Below are positions 35,801-46,559 of a stretch of DNA of 64,000 nt, piece after piece (the stretch's first letter is position 1; each line of letters starts with the position of its first letter). The stretch lies in assembly GCF_025143985.1 (NCBI RefSeq), contig NZ_CP083564.1, positions 1,551,501 to 1,615,500 on the forward strand, given 5' to 3'. Origin of the DNA: Sulfitobacter sp. W027. GTDB lineage: Bacteria; Pseudomonadota; Alphaproteobacteria; Rhodobacterales; Rhodobacteraceae. Below the pieces are notes generated by a model. It did not search any database, was not told the origin of the DNA, and worked only from the letters and a program-made list of their open reading frames with translations. The translations under genes were made by a program, and so were the position numbers.

Positions 35801-38143
35801 GGGAAAGATGTTCCTGTCGAGACCACGCTTGGCGACCTTCTTGGAGCGATCAACAGCGATGCGCTGTTGCGGGCATCTGTCAATGATCCGGCAAAGCTTA
35901 TGGACCGGGCGCTTCTGTGGCTGCACGAACAGCAGGTGGTGACGCTGGGCAAGGGATTGTCCGTGTTCCGCTCAGCCATGACATTGCACATCAACCCGAA
36001 AGGCGGCGGCTTTACCACCCAGCATTTCGCACCGCTCGAAGACCACTACAGCGAACAGACCGTCCAGACCCACGTGATGGCGGCTTATGCCACCAAAGGC
36101 ATCGACGAAATTGATCAGGCCCAGCGGCTCGCGCATGACTATTTTGCAATGGATCAGTCCGACTTCATGAAAGCTTGGATGCCGGGGAAAATTTCGGAGT
36201 TCAGACGGCAGGCAACGCCTCAGTCCTATGCCGAGATCGTCGACGATCTGGGGAATTCGACACAAGAGCAGATCGTGCGTGACGACCGTGAACAAACCAA
36301 TGTGCTTGTGCTCGCGGGGCCGGGATCGGGTAAGACACGTGTGCTGGTCCATCGTGTCGCCTATCTGGTCCGGATCAGGCGCGAAGATCCAAACGGTATA
36401 CTGGTGCTTGCTTACAATCGTCATGCGGCCGCCGAGATCCGGGAACGCTTGCGTCGACTGATCGGCGAAGATGCTCGTTTCGTAACGGTTCTGACCATTC
36501 ATGCCTTGGCCATGCGGTTGGTTGGCGCGAGTTTCGCCGGACGGGCAGAGGCCGATGAGCCCGATTTCGAGTCGCTTCTGACCGATGCGGCACGTCTCTT
36601 GCGTGGCGACGGGCTGGAAAAAGTAGAGGCCGAAGCCTTGCGAGAGACATTGATCCAGGGGTTTCGCTGGATTCTCGTGGACGAATATCAGGACGTCGGC
36701 CCCGAAGAATACGCTTTGATCGCTGCGGTGGCCGGTCGCAGCATCGATGACCCCGATCAACGGATCAGCCTGTTCGCGGTCGGCGACGACGACCAGAATA
36801 TCTATGCGTTTGCCGGGGCATCGGTGCGTCACATTCGGCAATTCGAACATGATTATTCAGCCAAACCAGTCTTTCTGACCGACAATTACCGCTCGTCGAA
36901 GAACATTATTAACGCAGCGAACGCCGTGATCGAAGGTTCTCGGGAACGTATGAAAACAGGGCATGGAATTACCGTCGACCAATTGCGGCAAAAGGACCCG
37001 GTCGGGGGTATCATGGAAAGCCTCGACCCGGTTGCTCAGGGGCGGGTCCAGATTCTTGGCTGCCCGCCAGGAAATGACGCTCAGGCCCTTGCTGCGGTCA
37101 ACGAGATGATCCGCCTGTCAAAATTGATCCCGGATTGGAGTTGGAGGGGTGCGGCAATCATTTCTCGTGATTGGCGCAAGCTTTCGCCGGTCCGCGACTT
37201 CGCCGAAGCCCTGGGGATTCCCGTCGAAATGGCAAACGAGAACCTGCCAAGTTTATGGCGCACCCGCGAAATGCAGAGGTTTATAAGCAACCTGCGCGCG
37301 AGGCATGGGGCCATGGTCAGCGTGGGCGACCTGACCGAAACCCTGAACGCGATACCCGCAAGCCGTTGGACCAACCGGATCGGCGAGGGACTTGGCCAGC
37401 TTGCACGCGAAGTTGACGGCAAAGCGCTCCCGACCCCTGACGTGATCGAATGGTTTGCTGAATGGTCGAAGAATTCATGGGGCGAGCAGCGCGCCCTCAA
37501 ACTGTTGACCGCACACCGCGCAAAGGGCCTCGAATTTGACGATGTCGTGATCATGGACGGTGGATGGGAACGACCCTCGAAAAACGAAGATCAGGATGCG
37601 CCAAGGCGATTGTTCTATGTCGCTATGACGCGTGCGCGGCGCAACTTGATCGTTATGAGTAACGACAATCACGAATACCTCCCCACCGTCTCGCCTTCCG
37701 TGGTCACGCGGCACGTGGTGCCCGACCTGGCGACAATCCCCGGCCCACGCCGGTTCTTTCAATCGCCCGAGATGAAGATGGTCGATCTGTCGTTCGCAGG
37801 ACGCCAGGGTGATCAGCACGCTGTTCATACCGCGGTCGCCGAAGCACAGGTTGGTGCGCCAGTCAGGCTCTCTAAAGTTGGGGATCGCTGGCAGATTGAG
37901 GATGCTCAAAGACGTGTCCTTGGGCGAATGTCAAAAGCATTCGCGCCACCAGTTGGCACGGAATTTGTCTCTGGCGAGATCGCGGCCATCATAAGCTGGC
38001 GCAAAGAGGATGCAGATGAGCGTTTTCATCATTTGATGAAACGCGCTAACTGGGAAGTCGTTGTGCCTGAACTGGTCTTCGAAGAGGTCAAGTGTGCTGA
38101 AAGGGTTTCCGGAAGAGATCAGAACGACCAGCAGCGCGGTTAA
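32885..38143 (+). CDS. Exonuclease-RecQ-UvrD/Rep fusion protein
   Basis: This 1752-residue protein joins three nucleic-acid modules. Residues about 46-190 look like a DEDD (DnaQ/RNase T-like) 3'-5' exonuclease: D51-x-E53 in SIDLEVD, then IGHNILRHDLP around 100-109. Residues about 330-690 form a RecQ-family SF2 helicase with Walker A PTGTGKS (K360), DEAH at 458-461 and YLQEAGRAGRDRDP. A CRDPHCGYCAEH cluster near 297-308 may bind zinc. Residues about 1130-1610 form a UvrD/Rep SF1A helicase with AGPGSGKT (K1150), DEYQD at 1266-1270, DDDQNIYAF, HRAKGLEFDDVVI and YVAMTRARRN. It lies alone between an integrase and tRNA-Ser. The context suggests a defence or island-maintenance role; repair is the alternative. 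Confidence 0.85.
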   Translation: MKNIISRGIAKALSRARPQQPEKSNADSAGDIGIQMPRDHSEILSRCLSIDLEVDPKEARIFAFAAVPEGEGGGIVHRKGHPKAAFERLDLFCAGFSHVIGHNILRHDLPHLMAVSPRFAKLADGPIDTLWLNPLAFPRNPYHRLVKHYHDGRLQSGHVNDPEFDARLVFEVLRNQIDAFLSLNKSSPETLLAYHWLCCRGPSSDGFDRLFSDVRGASIPTEAEAHGVLRTLLKEAACRAQVEAVLERLHDTGLGWPMAYALSWISVAGGDSVMPPWVRAQFRDAARLVKDLRDSNCRDPHCGYCAEHNDPTRALERWFGFPSFRPEPVDEGGRPLQEKIVATAMDGDSLLGILPTGTGKSICYQIPALSQFDKTGALTVVISPLVALMADQVQGLVRAGISSAVTINGLLSLPERQDALDKVRLGDAAILLISPEQLRSTTIRSVLAQREVGLWVLDEAHCVSKWGQDFRPDYRYVSRFIKESSGDEPAPVLCLTATAKPDVVQDIRGHFRERLGTELALIDGGASRSNLSFQVRPTQRATKMTDILDTIEAQLPREGVSGAVVYCATRNATERVAEFLKQQGIAAERYHAGLSADDKREIQEDFRVGNLRVIAATNAFGMGVDKPDIRLVVHGDVPGSLENYLQEAGRAGRDRDPASCVLLYNTEDVDRQFSLSARSRLARHEIGAILKALRRLDTRTRKGGEIVATPGEIVHEEKDRDFQRDSNTDDTRVKTAVAWLEEAHLLNREENRVQVFPASLRIRSIQEAREILASAEITQRRREDLAAIVQHIINAPQEEGITTDELCGVSGLTVSGVRKALADLETLGIAKDDTNITIFVHLRVENASPKRFEAASRLEADLIATLREQAPDADIDEAWPCHLASVAQALREQGHASVRPDIVEGLLRGIAQDGRDMDGGKGNIGLRKVSRSSLMVRMQRSWAVIDQTTQLRRQAAERLVSHLINKVQSGLRGKDVPVETTLGDLLGAINSDALLRASVNDPAKLMDRALLWLHEQQVVTLGKGLSVFRSAMTLHINPKGGGFTTQHFAPLEDHYSEQTVQTHVMAAYATKGIDEIDQAQRLAHDYFAMDQSDFMKAWMPGKISEFRRQATPQSYAEIVDDLGNSTQEQIVRDDREQTNVLVLAGPGSGKTRVLVHRVAYLVRIRREDPNGILVLAYNRHAAAEIRERLRRLIGEDARFVTVLTIHALAMRLVGASFAGRAEADEPDFESLLTDAARLLRGDGLEKVEAEALRETLIQGFRWILVDEYQDVGPEEYALIAAVAGRSIDDPDQRISLFAVGDDDQNIYAFAGASVRHIRQFEHDYSAKPVFLTDNYRSSKNIINAANAVIEGSRERMKTGHGITVDQLRQKDPVGGIMESLDPVAQGRVQILGCPPGNDAQALAAVNEMIRLSKLIPDWSWRGAAIISRDWRKLSPVRDFAEALGIPVEMANENLPSLWRTREMQRFISNLRARHGAMVSVGDLTETLNAIPASRWTNRIGEGLGQLAREVDGKALPTPDVIEWFAEWSKNSWGEQRALKLLTAHRAKGLEFDDVVIMDGGWERPSKNEDQDAPRRLFYVAMTRARRNLIVMSNDNHEYLPTVSPSVVTRHVVPDLATIPGPRRFFQSPEMKMVDLSFAGRQGDQHAVHTAVAEAQVGAPVRLSKVGDRWQIEDAQRRVLGRMSKAFAPPVGTEFVSGEIAAIISWRKEDADERFHHLMKRANWEVVVPELVFEEVKCAERVSGRDQNDQQRG

Positions 38144-38573
38144 ACGGTCGTTCGCTCCACTTGCGATAAAGGGCCGCTTAGGGCCGAAGGCGTCGTTTGG
38201 ATCGCCAATTCCCATGGGGGCCGACCCGGCGGCGACTTATTCCTGATCTCGTCGCGACCAAGCATACCGAATTCACAAACTGCTCGAACTTTACTTGCAT
38301 CACCCTGTGCTCTTCCAGGAGCGACATGATGTGACGTGGTGCCCGCGCCGCTGGGTCTGGGGGCGGTAAGCGCGGTCCTACGCCTCGGCGTGGTAAAGCG
38401 CTTTCAACATAGGATAGGGGTCATAGTAGGCGACCAGAGGGGGCATAGTCGGCGCAGTCGGAAGGTGAAAAAGGTGTCATAGTATGACACTTTTCACCAT
38501 TCGAAGCAGCGCGAGAAGCGGGCGCACTACGCCCCGGGTTTCGCATTTTTATAAGCTTTATCAGGGGGATAGT
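38144..38573. other. Island edge beside tRNA-Ser
   Basis: About 430 bases between the helicase fusion and the tRNA hold no supportable gene. A palindrome lies at 38464-38498. The 3' end of tRNA-Ser faces this tract, so an attachment site would be expected near 38574; I could not find a second copy of the tRNA end in the window. Confidence 0.5.
38464..38498. repeat. Palindromic element GTGTCATA-G-TATGACAC
   Basis: GTGTCATA (38474-38481) and TATGACAC (38483-38490) form a perfect 8+1+8 palindrome, flanked by GGTGAAA and TTTTCACC that extend the symmetry with a two-base offset. It looks like an operator for a dimeric regulator. No gene start lies directly beside it. Confidence 0.55.
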
Positions 38574-38663
38574 GGCGGAGAGACAGGGATTCGAACCCTG
38601 GGAACCCTTGCAGGCTCAACGGTTTTCGAGACCGCCCCGTTCGACCACTCCGGCACCTCTCCG
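38574..38663 (-). tRNA. tRNA-Ser (anticodon CGA)
   Basis: Reading the minus strand, GGAGAGG (38663 downward) forms the acceptor stem with TCTCTCC, then G and an encoded CCA at 38576-38574. The anticodon stem GCGGT/ACCGT encloses CTCGAAA with anticodon CGA for UCG codons. A long variable arm (class II) and the T arm CAGGG-TTCGAAT-CCCTG are present. The total is 90 bases. Its 3' end faces the accessory region, the usual orientation for an integration target. Confidence 0.95.
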
Positions 38664-38807
38664 CGGGGGTCTGGGTGGCCCGTTTAGTCGCCTTTGCCAA
38701 CAGTGGCAAGAGGGGTTTTGCGCATCAAGGGAAAGTTAAGGGATTTTCATTGCGCCGGGGTGAGGAAGGCCTAAGCTTAAGGGCAGAATTCTCCGAAAGG
38801 ACAGCCC

Positions 38808-39650
38808 ATGTTCCGTCAAAACCGCTTGCTTGCAGCCCCGTTCGTCGTGGCACTGATCGTGCTCATTGCGCTCGCTCTACCGCTGCGTGCGGCGGAGCGC
38901 GGTGCCTTGGAGCGGTTTTTGGAGGTCACGGGCTTCGACGTGGCCTTGGATAGTATCCGTCTGTCAGCCGATTCCGCTCCGGAGATGCTGGGGCTTGAGA
39001 CCGAAGACTTCGGCTCAGAATGGTCGCGGCTGGTGGGTGATGTCTTTGATACCGAGATGATGCACGACATGGCGATGGATATCTTGGCCGAAACGCTGAG
39101 CGACGATCTGCTGGATCACGCGACCGGGTTCTATGCCAGCGACCTCGGCAAGCGATTGGTCGAGGTTGAGAACAAAGCGCATATGACCGAGGATGATGGG
39201 CTGAAGGCGGAAAGCGGTGCTGCGATCATCTCGGGCCTTGAGGGGATCGAATCTCCGCGTCTGGAAACCCTGCGGCGCCTCAATGTTGCCAGCGATGTCG
39301 AAGAAATCTCGGTCCGGGCCATTCAGGAGGTGCAGATACGCTTTCTCCTTGCCGCTGCTGGTGCGGGGGTGATTGAGTTGCAGATGGAAGAGCCTGATCT
39401 GCGCGAGGCGATGCGCGCGCAGGCCGATGAACTGGGCGCTCAGATTGCGGTGAATGCGCTGGCCAATGCGGCCTATACCTATCAATCCTTTTCGGATGAC
39501 GATCTTGCCGCCTATGCCGAGGCACTGGAGCACCCCAAGATGCAGCAGGTCTATACGCTGATGAATGCCGTGCAGTATGAAATCATGGCCAACCGGTTCG
39601 AGGCAGTGGCCAACCGGCTTGCGGCCATGCAGCCCAGTCAGGATCTCTGA
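38808..39650 (+). CDS. Exported DUF2059 protein, copy 1
   Basis: This 280-residue protein has a signal peptide at about 1-29 (VALIVLIALALPLRA). The body is helical and has the DUF2059-type block FYASDLGKRLVEVENKAH (at about 105-122) and a repeat of it near the C-terminus (FSDDDLAAYAEALEHPKMQQVYTLMN). The family has no established function; members are periplasmic or membrane-attached. It overlaps its paralogue downstream as TGATG, so the two are co-translated. The ATG follows GAAAGGAC. Confidence 0.8.
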   Translation: MFRQNRLLAAPFVVALIVLIALALPLRAAERGALERFLEVTGFDVALDSIRLSADSAPEMLGLETEDFGSEWSRLVGDVFDTEMMHDMAMDILAETLSDDLLDHATGFYASDLGKRLVEVENKAHMTEDDGLKAESGAAIISGLEGIESPRLETLRRLNVASDVEEISVRAIQEVQIRFLLAAAGAGVIELQMEEPDLREAMRAQADELGAQIAVNALANAAYTYQSFSDDDLAAYAEALEHPKMQQVYTLMNAVQYEIMANRFEAVANRLAAMQPSQDL

Positions 39651-40459
39651 TGCGCGCTTGGATTTTGGCGCCACTTCTGTGGCTTTTGACCTTGCCCGCA
39701 TGGGCCGATGCGCGGATGACTGTGCTGGTCGATCTGTTGGAGCTTCAGGAAGCAGCGGTAATTCTCAGTGATGAAGGCCTATCCCATGCGGAGACGCTGA
39801 ACCAAGAGATGCTTGGCGGGCAGGGCGGTCCTGGCTGGCAAATGCAGGTTGAGAGCATTCACGACGCTGGCCGCATGGTTGAGATGGTCCGTCGTGCGCT
39901 GGAAGAAACGATGACCCCTGACGAGGTAGAGACGGCAATCGCGTTTTACTCCGCGGACCTCGGCAGCCGGATCGTCGCGCTGGAGAACGCGGGGCGTGCG
40001 GCCATTGCAGACCGTGAGGTCGAACTGATTGCGCGGGCAAACTATGGTGTGCTGGCCGGTGATCATGATCCCCGGATCGCTTTGGTCCGCCGCCTGATAG
40101 ATGCCGCCAATATGATCGACCGTAATGTGAGCACGGCATTGAACAGCAATTTTCAGTTCCTGCGCGGCATGCGTGATGGTGGGGCGCTGGAAGACAGCGA
40201 CGAAGACCTGCTCGCCGATATTGGCACCGATCTCGATGCTGTGACCGAAGATACCTCTGTCTGGGTGCACGCCTATATGCTGCTGGCCTATCACCCATTA
40301 AGCGACGCTGAGATTGAGGATTATGCCACCTTCGCCGAAACCGACGCAGGACGCGCCTTGAACCGAGGGCTTTTCGATGGTTTCGGGAAGGCCTATGAGG
40401 ATATCTCCTACGCGTTGGGACGGGCCGCGGCCCTGAATATGGTGGATGAACGCCTCTGA
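39650..40459 (+). CDS. Exported DUF2059 protein, copy 2
   Basis: This 269-residue paralogue of the preceding protein has a short signal peptide (WILAPLLWLLTLPAWA) and the same two blocks, AIAFYSADLGSRIVALENAGR (at about 98-118) and SDAEIEDYATFAETDAGRALN (at about 215-235). Overall similarity to copy 1 is low outside these blocks, so the duplication is old. The pair probably forms a complex, a guess from tandem overlap. Confidence 0.75.
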   Translation: MRAWILAPLLWLLTLPAWADARMTVLVDLLELQEAAVILSDEGLSHAETLNQEMLGGQGGPGWQMQVESIHDAGRMVEMVRRALEETMTPDEVETAIAFYSADLGSRIVALENAGRAAIADREVELIARANYGVLAGDHDPRIALVRRLIDAANMIDRNVSTALNSNFQFLRGMRDGGALEDSDEDLLADIGTDLDAVTEDTSVWVHAYMLLAYHPLSDAEIEDYATFAETDAGRALNRGLFDGFGKAYEDISYALGRAAALNMVDERL

Positions 40460-40491
40460 TGGCCACCACGTGGCCTGGCCGGAAAACCTGC

Positions 40492-40520
40492 TTGACTTAC
40501 ACCGTCATTCCGAAGATAAG
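40492..40520 (+). promoter_or_regulatory. Candidate sigma-70 promoter for rplU-rpmA
   Basis: TTGACT (40492-40497) and GATAAG (40515-40520) are separated by 17 bases, about 145 bases upstream of rplU. The -35 matches five of six consensus positions and the -10 four of six. Confidence 0.5.
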
Positions 40521-40664
40521 CCCGCATCCCGGCGGGTCATCCGTCTTAGGGATTGATTTTTAATGACGCCCCATGGGCGCGCTGTTCGAGGCGGATTGGC
40601 TGGAAGGTCATCCACAAACTCCCACCGGGGGCCACAGGACGCGGATGACAGAAAAGGAAGACGC

Positions 40665-41354
40665 ATGTTTGCGGTCATCAAGACAGGCGGCAAGCAATAC
40701 AAAGTGCAATCCGGCGATATGCTGCGGGTTGAACGTATTGCGGCCAATGCTGGCGAAACAGTCCAGTTCAACGAAGTTCTGATGCTCGGCGGCGACAGCC
40801 CCGTGCTTGGCGCGCCTATGGTTAAAGATGCCGGCGTTCAGGCCGAAGTCGTTGATCAGATCAAAGGCGAAAAAGTTATCAACTTCGTCAAGCGTCGCCG
40901 GAAGCACTCTTCCAAGCGTACCAAGGGTCACCGTCAGAAATTGACCCTGATCAAAATCACCGACATTCTGGCCTCCGGCGCAGAGAAGTCGGGCGTTGCT
41001 GCTGCCATCGGTACCGGCTCCGTAAGCGCTGCCGCTGTTGCTGCGATCACCGGCAAATCCGATGACGCTGTAAAGCCAGCCAAAAGCAAGAAGGCCGCCG
41101 CGCCCAAAGCGAAGGCCGAAAAAGCCGCACCCAAGGCGAAGAAAGCCGACGCGGGTTCCGACGACCTGAAAGAGCTGAGCGGCGTTGGCCCGGCACTTGA
41201 GAAGAAGCTGCACGAAGCGGGGATCACATCTTTCGCGCAGATCGCAGCATGGACCGAAGCGGATATCGCTGAAGTTGACGAGAAACTGTCTTTCAAAGGC
41301 CGGATCCAGCGCGAAGGCTGGGTCGATCAGGCCAAAGAAAAGACCAAAGGCTAA
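40665..41354 (+). CDS. rplU: Ribosomal protein L21 with C-terminal HhH extension
   Basis: The first 102 or so residues are a normal L21 ([19 protein letters not shown] ... [28 protein letters not shown]) of the 50S subunit. An Ala/Lys-rich linker follows at about 135-170, then a domain at about 172-229 ([31 protein letters not shown]) that is a clear helix-hairpin-helix. The total is 229 residues against about 103 in E. coli. Such extensions are known in alphaproteobacterial L21. The ATG at 40665 follows AAAAGGAAG; the frame upstream is non-coding. rpmA follows 12 bases later. Confidence 0.95.
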   Translation: MFAVIKTGGKQYKVQSGDMLRVERIAANAGETVQFNEVLMLGGDSPVLGAPMVKDAGVQAEVVDQIKGEKVINFVKRRRKHSSKRTKGHRQKLTLIKITDILASGAEKSGVAAAIGTGSVSAAAVAAITGKSDDAVKPAKSKKAAAPKAKAEKAAPKAKKADAGSDDLKELSGVGPALEKKLHEAGITSFAQIAAWTEADIAEVDEKLSFKGRIQREGWVDQAKEKTKG

Positions 41355-41366
41355 GGAGAGACCGAG

Positions 41367-41636
41367 ATGGCACACAAAAAAGCAGGCGGTTCATCCCGTA
41401 ACGGGCGCGACTCAGCTGGTCGTCGCCTTGGCGTTAAGAAATATGGCGGCGAAGCCGTTATCCCTGGCAACATCATCGTGCGTCAGCGCGGCACCAAGTT
41501 TTGGCCTGCCAACGGCGTTGGCATGGGCAAAGATCACACGATCTTCGCAACCGTCGACGGTGCTGTGACCTTCCACAAGGGTCTGAAAAACCGCACGTTT
41601 ATTTCGGTTCTGCCGCGCGCGGAGGCCGCTGAATAA
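41367..41636 (+). CDS. rpmA: Ribosomal protein L27
   Basis: This 89-residue L27 starts [24 protein letters not shown] and includes [28 protein letters not shown], the full family signature. Its N-terminal tail reaches the peptidyl-transferase centre. No processing leader precedes the start, as expected outside Firmicutes. It is the second gene of the rplU operon and is followed by a strong hairpin terminator at 41665-41690. Confidence 0.97.
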   Translation: MAHKKAGGSSRNGRDSAGRRLGVKKYGGEAVIPGNIIVRQRGTKFWPANGVGMGKDHTIFATVDGAVTFHKGLKNRTFISVLPRAEAAE

Positions 41637-41664
41637 GCCGTACCCCACAGGGTTTGAAAAAATC

Positions 41665-41698
41665 AGGGATCGGCGATACCGCCGGTCCCTTTTCTTAT
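41665..41698 (+). terminator. Rho-independent terminator after rpmA
   Basis: AGGGATCGGCG (41665-41675) pairs with CGCCGGTCCCT (41680-41690) over 11 bp with one T-G pair and an ATAC loop, followed by TTTCTTATTT. Confidence 0.85.
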
Positions 41699-41925
41699 TT
41701 CGGGATAAGTCCCATGTGTTTGTTTTCAGATTTAGGGTGCTTAAACCCGGAAGGCCGCTTTTCCGCCCTTTCAGGGTGTGGGTCTAAATTTGATAAAGTC
41801 GTTACATTCGGCAGGGAGGAATATGTCGAATGTATCAAAGCCTCGGGGCGGCGTTTGCGCCTGATCGGGGCAGGGGCGGCCAATCTGGCCAGAGGCCCCC
41901 AATTCAGTCTGTTCGGAGGAGGAGC

Positions 41926-42468
41926 ATGACAATGCAGTTGGAAGCGATTGTGAACCAACCGGTTATTGAGACAGAGCGTTTTGACCTGCGCCCGGTGCGC
42001 CGGTCGGATATGGGCCTGATTGAGATGTACGCCAGCGACCCGCGGGTGGCCAAGGCGACATCCTCGATCCCGCATCCGCTGCCGCCCGGCAGTGTTGAGG
42101 CCTATATCACCCGTGCCATGTCTGCTGACCGTGAAGAGGACGTCTGGGTCATGGACGGCACCCGCGCAGAGAGTTCCGAAGTGATGGGCGTGATCTCCCT
42201 GACCCGGTTGGACCGCAACCAGTCCGAAGTCGGCTATTGGGTCGCGCCTGCTTTCTGGAACACCCATCTGGCCTCTGACGCGGTGCAGGCTTTGGTGGAT
42301 GCCAACCCATTGGGCAATGACGCACTCTTTGCCTCTGTTTTTCACGACAACCCGGCCTCGGCTAAGGTGCTGACCAATGCAGGGTTTGTCTATCTCGGCG
42401 ACGCGGAAACCTATTGCTTGGCCCGCGATGCTGCCGTACCCACATGGACCTATAGCCGCAAGCTGTAG
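41926..42468 (+). CDS. GNAT family acetyltransferase (RimJ/RimL-like)
   Basis: This 180-residue protein begins with ETERFDLRPVRRSDMGLI and contains GVISLTRLDRNQSEVGYWVAPAFWNTHLASDA and NPASAKVLTNAGFVYLG, the acetyl-CoA-binding and C-terminal motifs of ribosomal-protein-type N-acetyltransferases. The frame is open upstream, but the ATG at 41926 follows GGAGGAGG. This gene regularly sits between rpmA and obg in Rhodobacterales. The substrate is unknown. Confidence 0.85.
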   Translation: MTMQLEAIVNQPVIETERFDLRPVRRSDMGLIEMYASDPRVAKATSSIPHPLPPGSVEAYITRAMSADREEDVWVMDGTRAESSEVMGVISLTRLDRNQSEVGYWVAPAFWNTHLASDAVQALVDANPLGNDALFASVFHDNPASAKVLTNAGFVYLGDAETYCLARDAAVPTWTYSRKL

Positions 42469-44627
<2,159 letters not shown>

Positions 44628-44658
44628 GCGCGCGAGATTAAGACAGGGGTATAAGGCC

Positions 44659-45924
44659 ATGAATGACATCGAAAATATTCCCGAACTGATGGCCGATATC
44701 GGTGCCCGTGCCCGCGCTGCGGCGACAGAATTGGCCACCGCGACGGCAGAGCGTAAACACGCCGCCCTGTTTGGTGCCGCCGAAGCCGTATGGAATGACC
44801 GAGCCGATATCATTGCCGCCAATGCCAAAGACCTCGACTTTGGCCGCGACAAAGGTTTGTCGGACGCGATGATGGACCGGTTGATGCTGGATGAAGACCG
44901 CATTCGCGGCATGGTCGATGGGTTGCGCTCTGTCGCGGAACAGGCTGATCCGGTGGGCGAAGTGATTGCCGATTGGGACCAGCCTTCGGGGTTGAACATT
45001 CAGCGTGTTCGCACGCCCCTGGGGGTCATCGGAGTGATTTATGAATCGCGCCCCAATGTGACGGCGGATGCTGGCGCGCTCTGCCTTAAGGCAGGAAATG
45101 CGGTCATCCTGCGCGGCGGATCGGAGAGCTTTCATTCCTCGCGCGCGATCCACCGTTGCTTGCAGCAAGGGCTGCGGAATGCGGGGATGCCCGAAGATGC
45201 AGTGCAGCTTGTGCCGACCCGCGACCGCGCTGCGGTACGTGAAATGTTGACCATGACCGATACCATTGACGTGATCGTGCCCCGTGGCGGCAAAGGGCTT
45301 GTCGGGCTGGTGCAACGTGAAGCGCGGGTGCCGGTCTTTGCCCATCTGGAGGGTATCGTGCACATCTTTATTGATGCCGAGGCGGACCCCGAGAAAGCGC
45401 TTAGAGTGGTGTTGAACGCCAAGACGCGGCGCACAGGTATCTGCGGTGCCGCGGAATGCCTTTTGATCCATGAAGATATCGCAAAGACCATCGGCAATGG
45501 TGTGATCCGCGCGCTGGTCGATTCTGGTGTCGAAGTGCGCGCAGATGCGGTATTGCAGGATATTTCCGGAACCGTGCCTGCCGCGGATACGGATTGGGGG
45601 CAGGAATACCTCGACATGATCGTCGCCGCGCGAACAGTACCCAATGTGCAGGCCGCTATGGCCCATATCCGTCAGTATGGCTCGGGCCATACAGATTGCA
45701 TTCTGACCGAGAACCATGAGACCGCAGCGACGTTCCTGAATGGGTTGGATTCTGCAATCTTGATGCACAATGCCTCGACCCAATTTGCCGATGGCGGCGA
45801 GTTTGGCATGGGCGCGGAGATTGGCATCGCCACTGGCAAGCTCCACGCTCGCGGCCCGGTCGGGGCGGCGCAGTTGACGAGCTTTAAGTATCTCGTGCGC
45901 GGCGACGGCACGGTGCGCAGCTAA
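44659..45924 (+). CDS. proA: Gamma-glutamyl phosphate reductase
   Basis: This 421-residue NADPH-dependent reductase makes glutamate semialdehyde from the proB product. Motifs include [35 protein letters not shown] and the active-site Cys in [16 protein letters not shown]. The C-terminus ([19 protein letters not shown]) is the family ending. Length is standard. It closes the obgE-proB-proA unit and converges with the chpT gene three bases away. Confidence 0.96.
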   Translation: MNDIENIPELMADIGARARAAATELATATAERKHAALFGAAEAVWNDRADIIAANAKDLDFGRDKGLSDAMMDRLMLDEDRIRGMVDGLRSVAEQADPVGEVIADWDQPSGLNIQRVRTPLGVIGVIYESRPNVTADAGALCLKAGNAVILRGGSESFHSSRAIHRCLQQGLRNAGMPEDAVQLVPTRDRAAVREMLTMTDTIDVIVPRGGKGLVGLVQREARVPVFAHLEGIVHIFIDAEADPEKALRVVLNAKTRRTGICGAAECLLIHEDIAKTIGNGVIRALVDSGVEVRADAVLQDISGTVPAADTDWGQEYLDMIVAARTVPNVQAAMAHIRQYGSGHTDCILTENHETAATFLNGLDSAILMHNASTQFADGGEFGMGAEIGIATGKLHARGPVGAAQLTSFKYLVRGDGTVRS

Positions 45925-45927
45925 CAC

Positions 45928-46530
45928 CTAAAAGGACAGGGTCAGTTCCGTTTCGCTCCGGTCCAGAGTGATCTCTTTCCCCTGTACTTGGGCGAGGATT
46001 GGCAGAAGCGCGAATTGAACCTGCGCCGGCTGAAGGGGCTTGTCTTGATCTGGCTGAGACAGAAGCGCCCAAAGCTCAGCTTCGACGGCAATTTTGTCGG
46101 CTTCAGCTTGCAGCCGCCAATGGCCGGCCTCCTCAGCAACAGTGATCCGCCCGCCATGATGAAGGGCTGTTTCCATACACAGCAGAGCAAGGAATGCCAT
46201 CCGCACGCAGTTGCGCGATTGTGGCGTGGTGATTTGCCAGTCGATCTCAACCCGTGAGCCGGCGTAGAGATCGCGTAAGATTGATGTCACCTCACCCTGA
46301 CCCATGGTCTGTTCACCGGCGGCGCCAAAAGCGATGCGGAAAAAACGGATCCGGGCAGAGGCGCTTTCCACGCTTTGGCCGATCAGCTCAAGCTCTGGCC
46401 CCGGAGCAGCCCCGGTGCCCGCCATATTGAGCAGTTCAAGGCCGTTGTTGATCGCACCAATTGGCGATATCAAGTCGTGACAGATGCGGCTGCCGATGAG
46501 TGCGGGCAGGTCGAGGTTAATCTGGCCCAT
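45928..46530 (-). CDS. chpT: ChpT-type histidine phosphotransferase
   Basis: This 200-residue protein shows the ChpT phospho-acceptor helix SRICHDLISPIGAINNGLELL with H18, and a degenerate ATPase-like C-terminal half that binds no nucleotide. In Caulobacter and Rhodobacterales ChpT relays phosphate from CckA to the master regulator CtrA, which controls motility, gene-transfer-agent production and cell cycle. It is convergent with proA and divergent from the DUF3553 gene. Confidence 0.9.
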   Translation of the reverse strand: MGQINLDLPALIGSRICHDLISPIGAINNGLELLNMAGTGAAPGPELELIGQSVESASARIRFFRIAFGAAGEQTMGQGEVTSILRDLYAGSRVEIDWQITTPQSRNCVRMAFLALLCMETALHHGGRITVAEEAGHWRLQAEADKIAVEAELWALLSQPDQDKPLQPAQVQFALLPILAQVQGKEITLDRSETELTLSF

Positions 46531-46559
46531 GTTGGCCTCCCAGAATGATTGGAAAACGC

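Noticed and set aside
38574..38620. Second copy of the tRNA-Ser 3' end as a left attachment site inside the window
   Set aside because: Searching by eye for GGGATTCGAACCCTGG and neighbouring words found no other copy between bases 1 and 38500.
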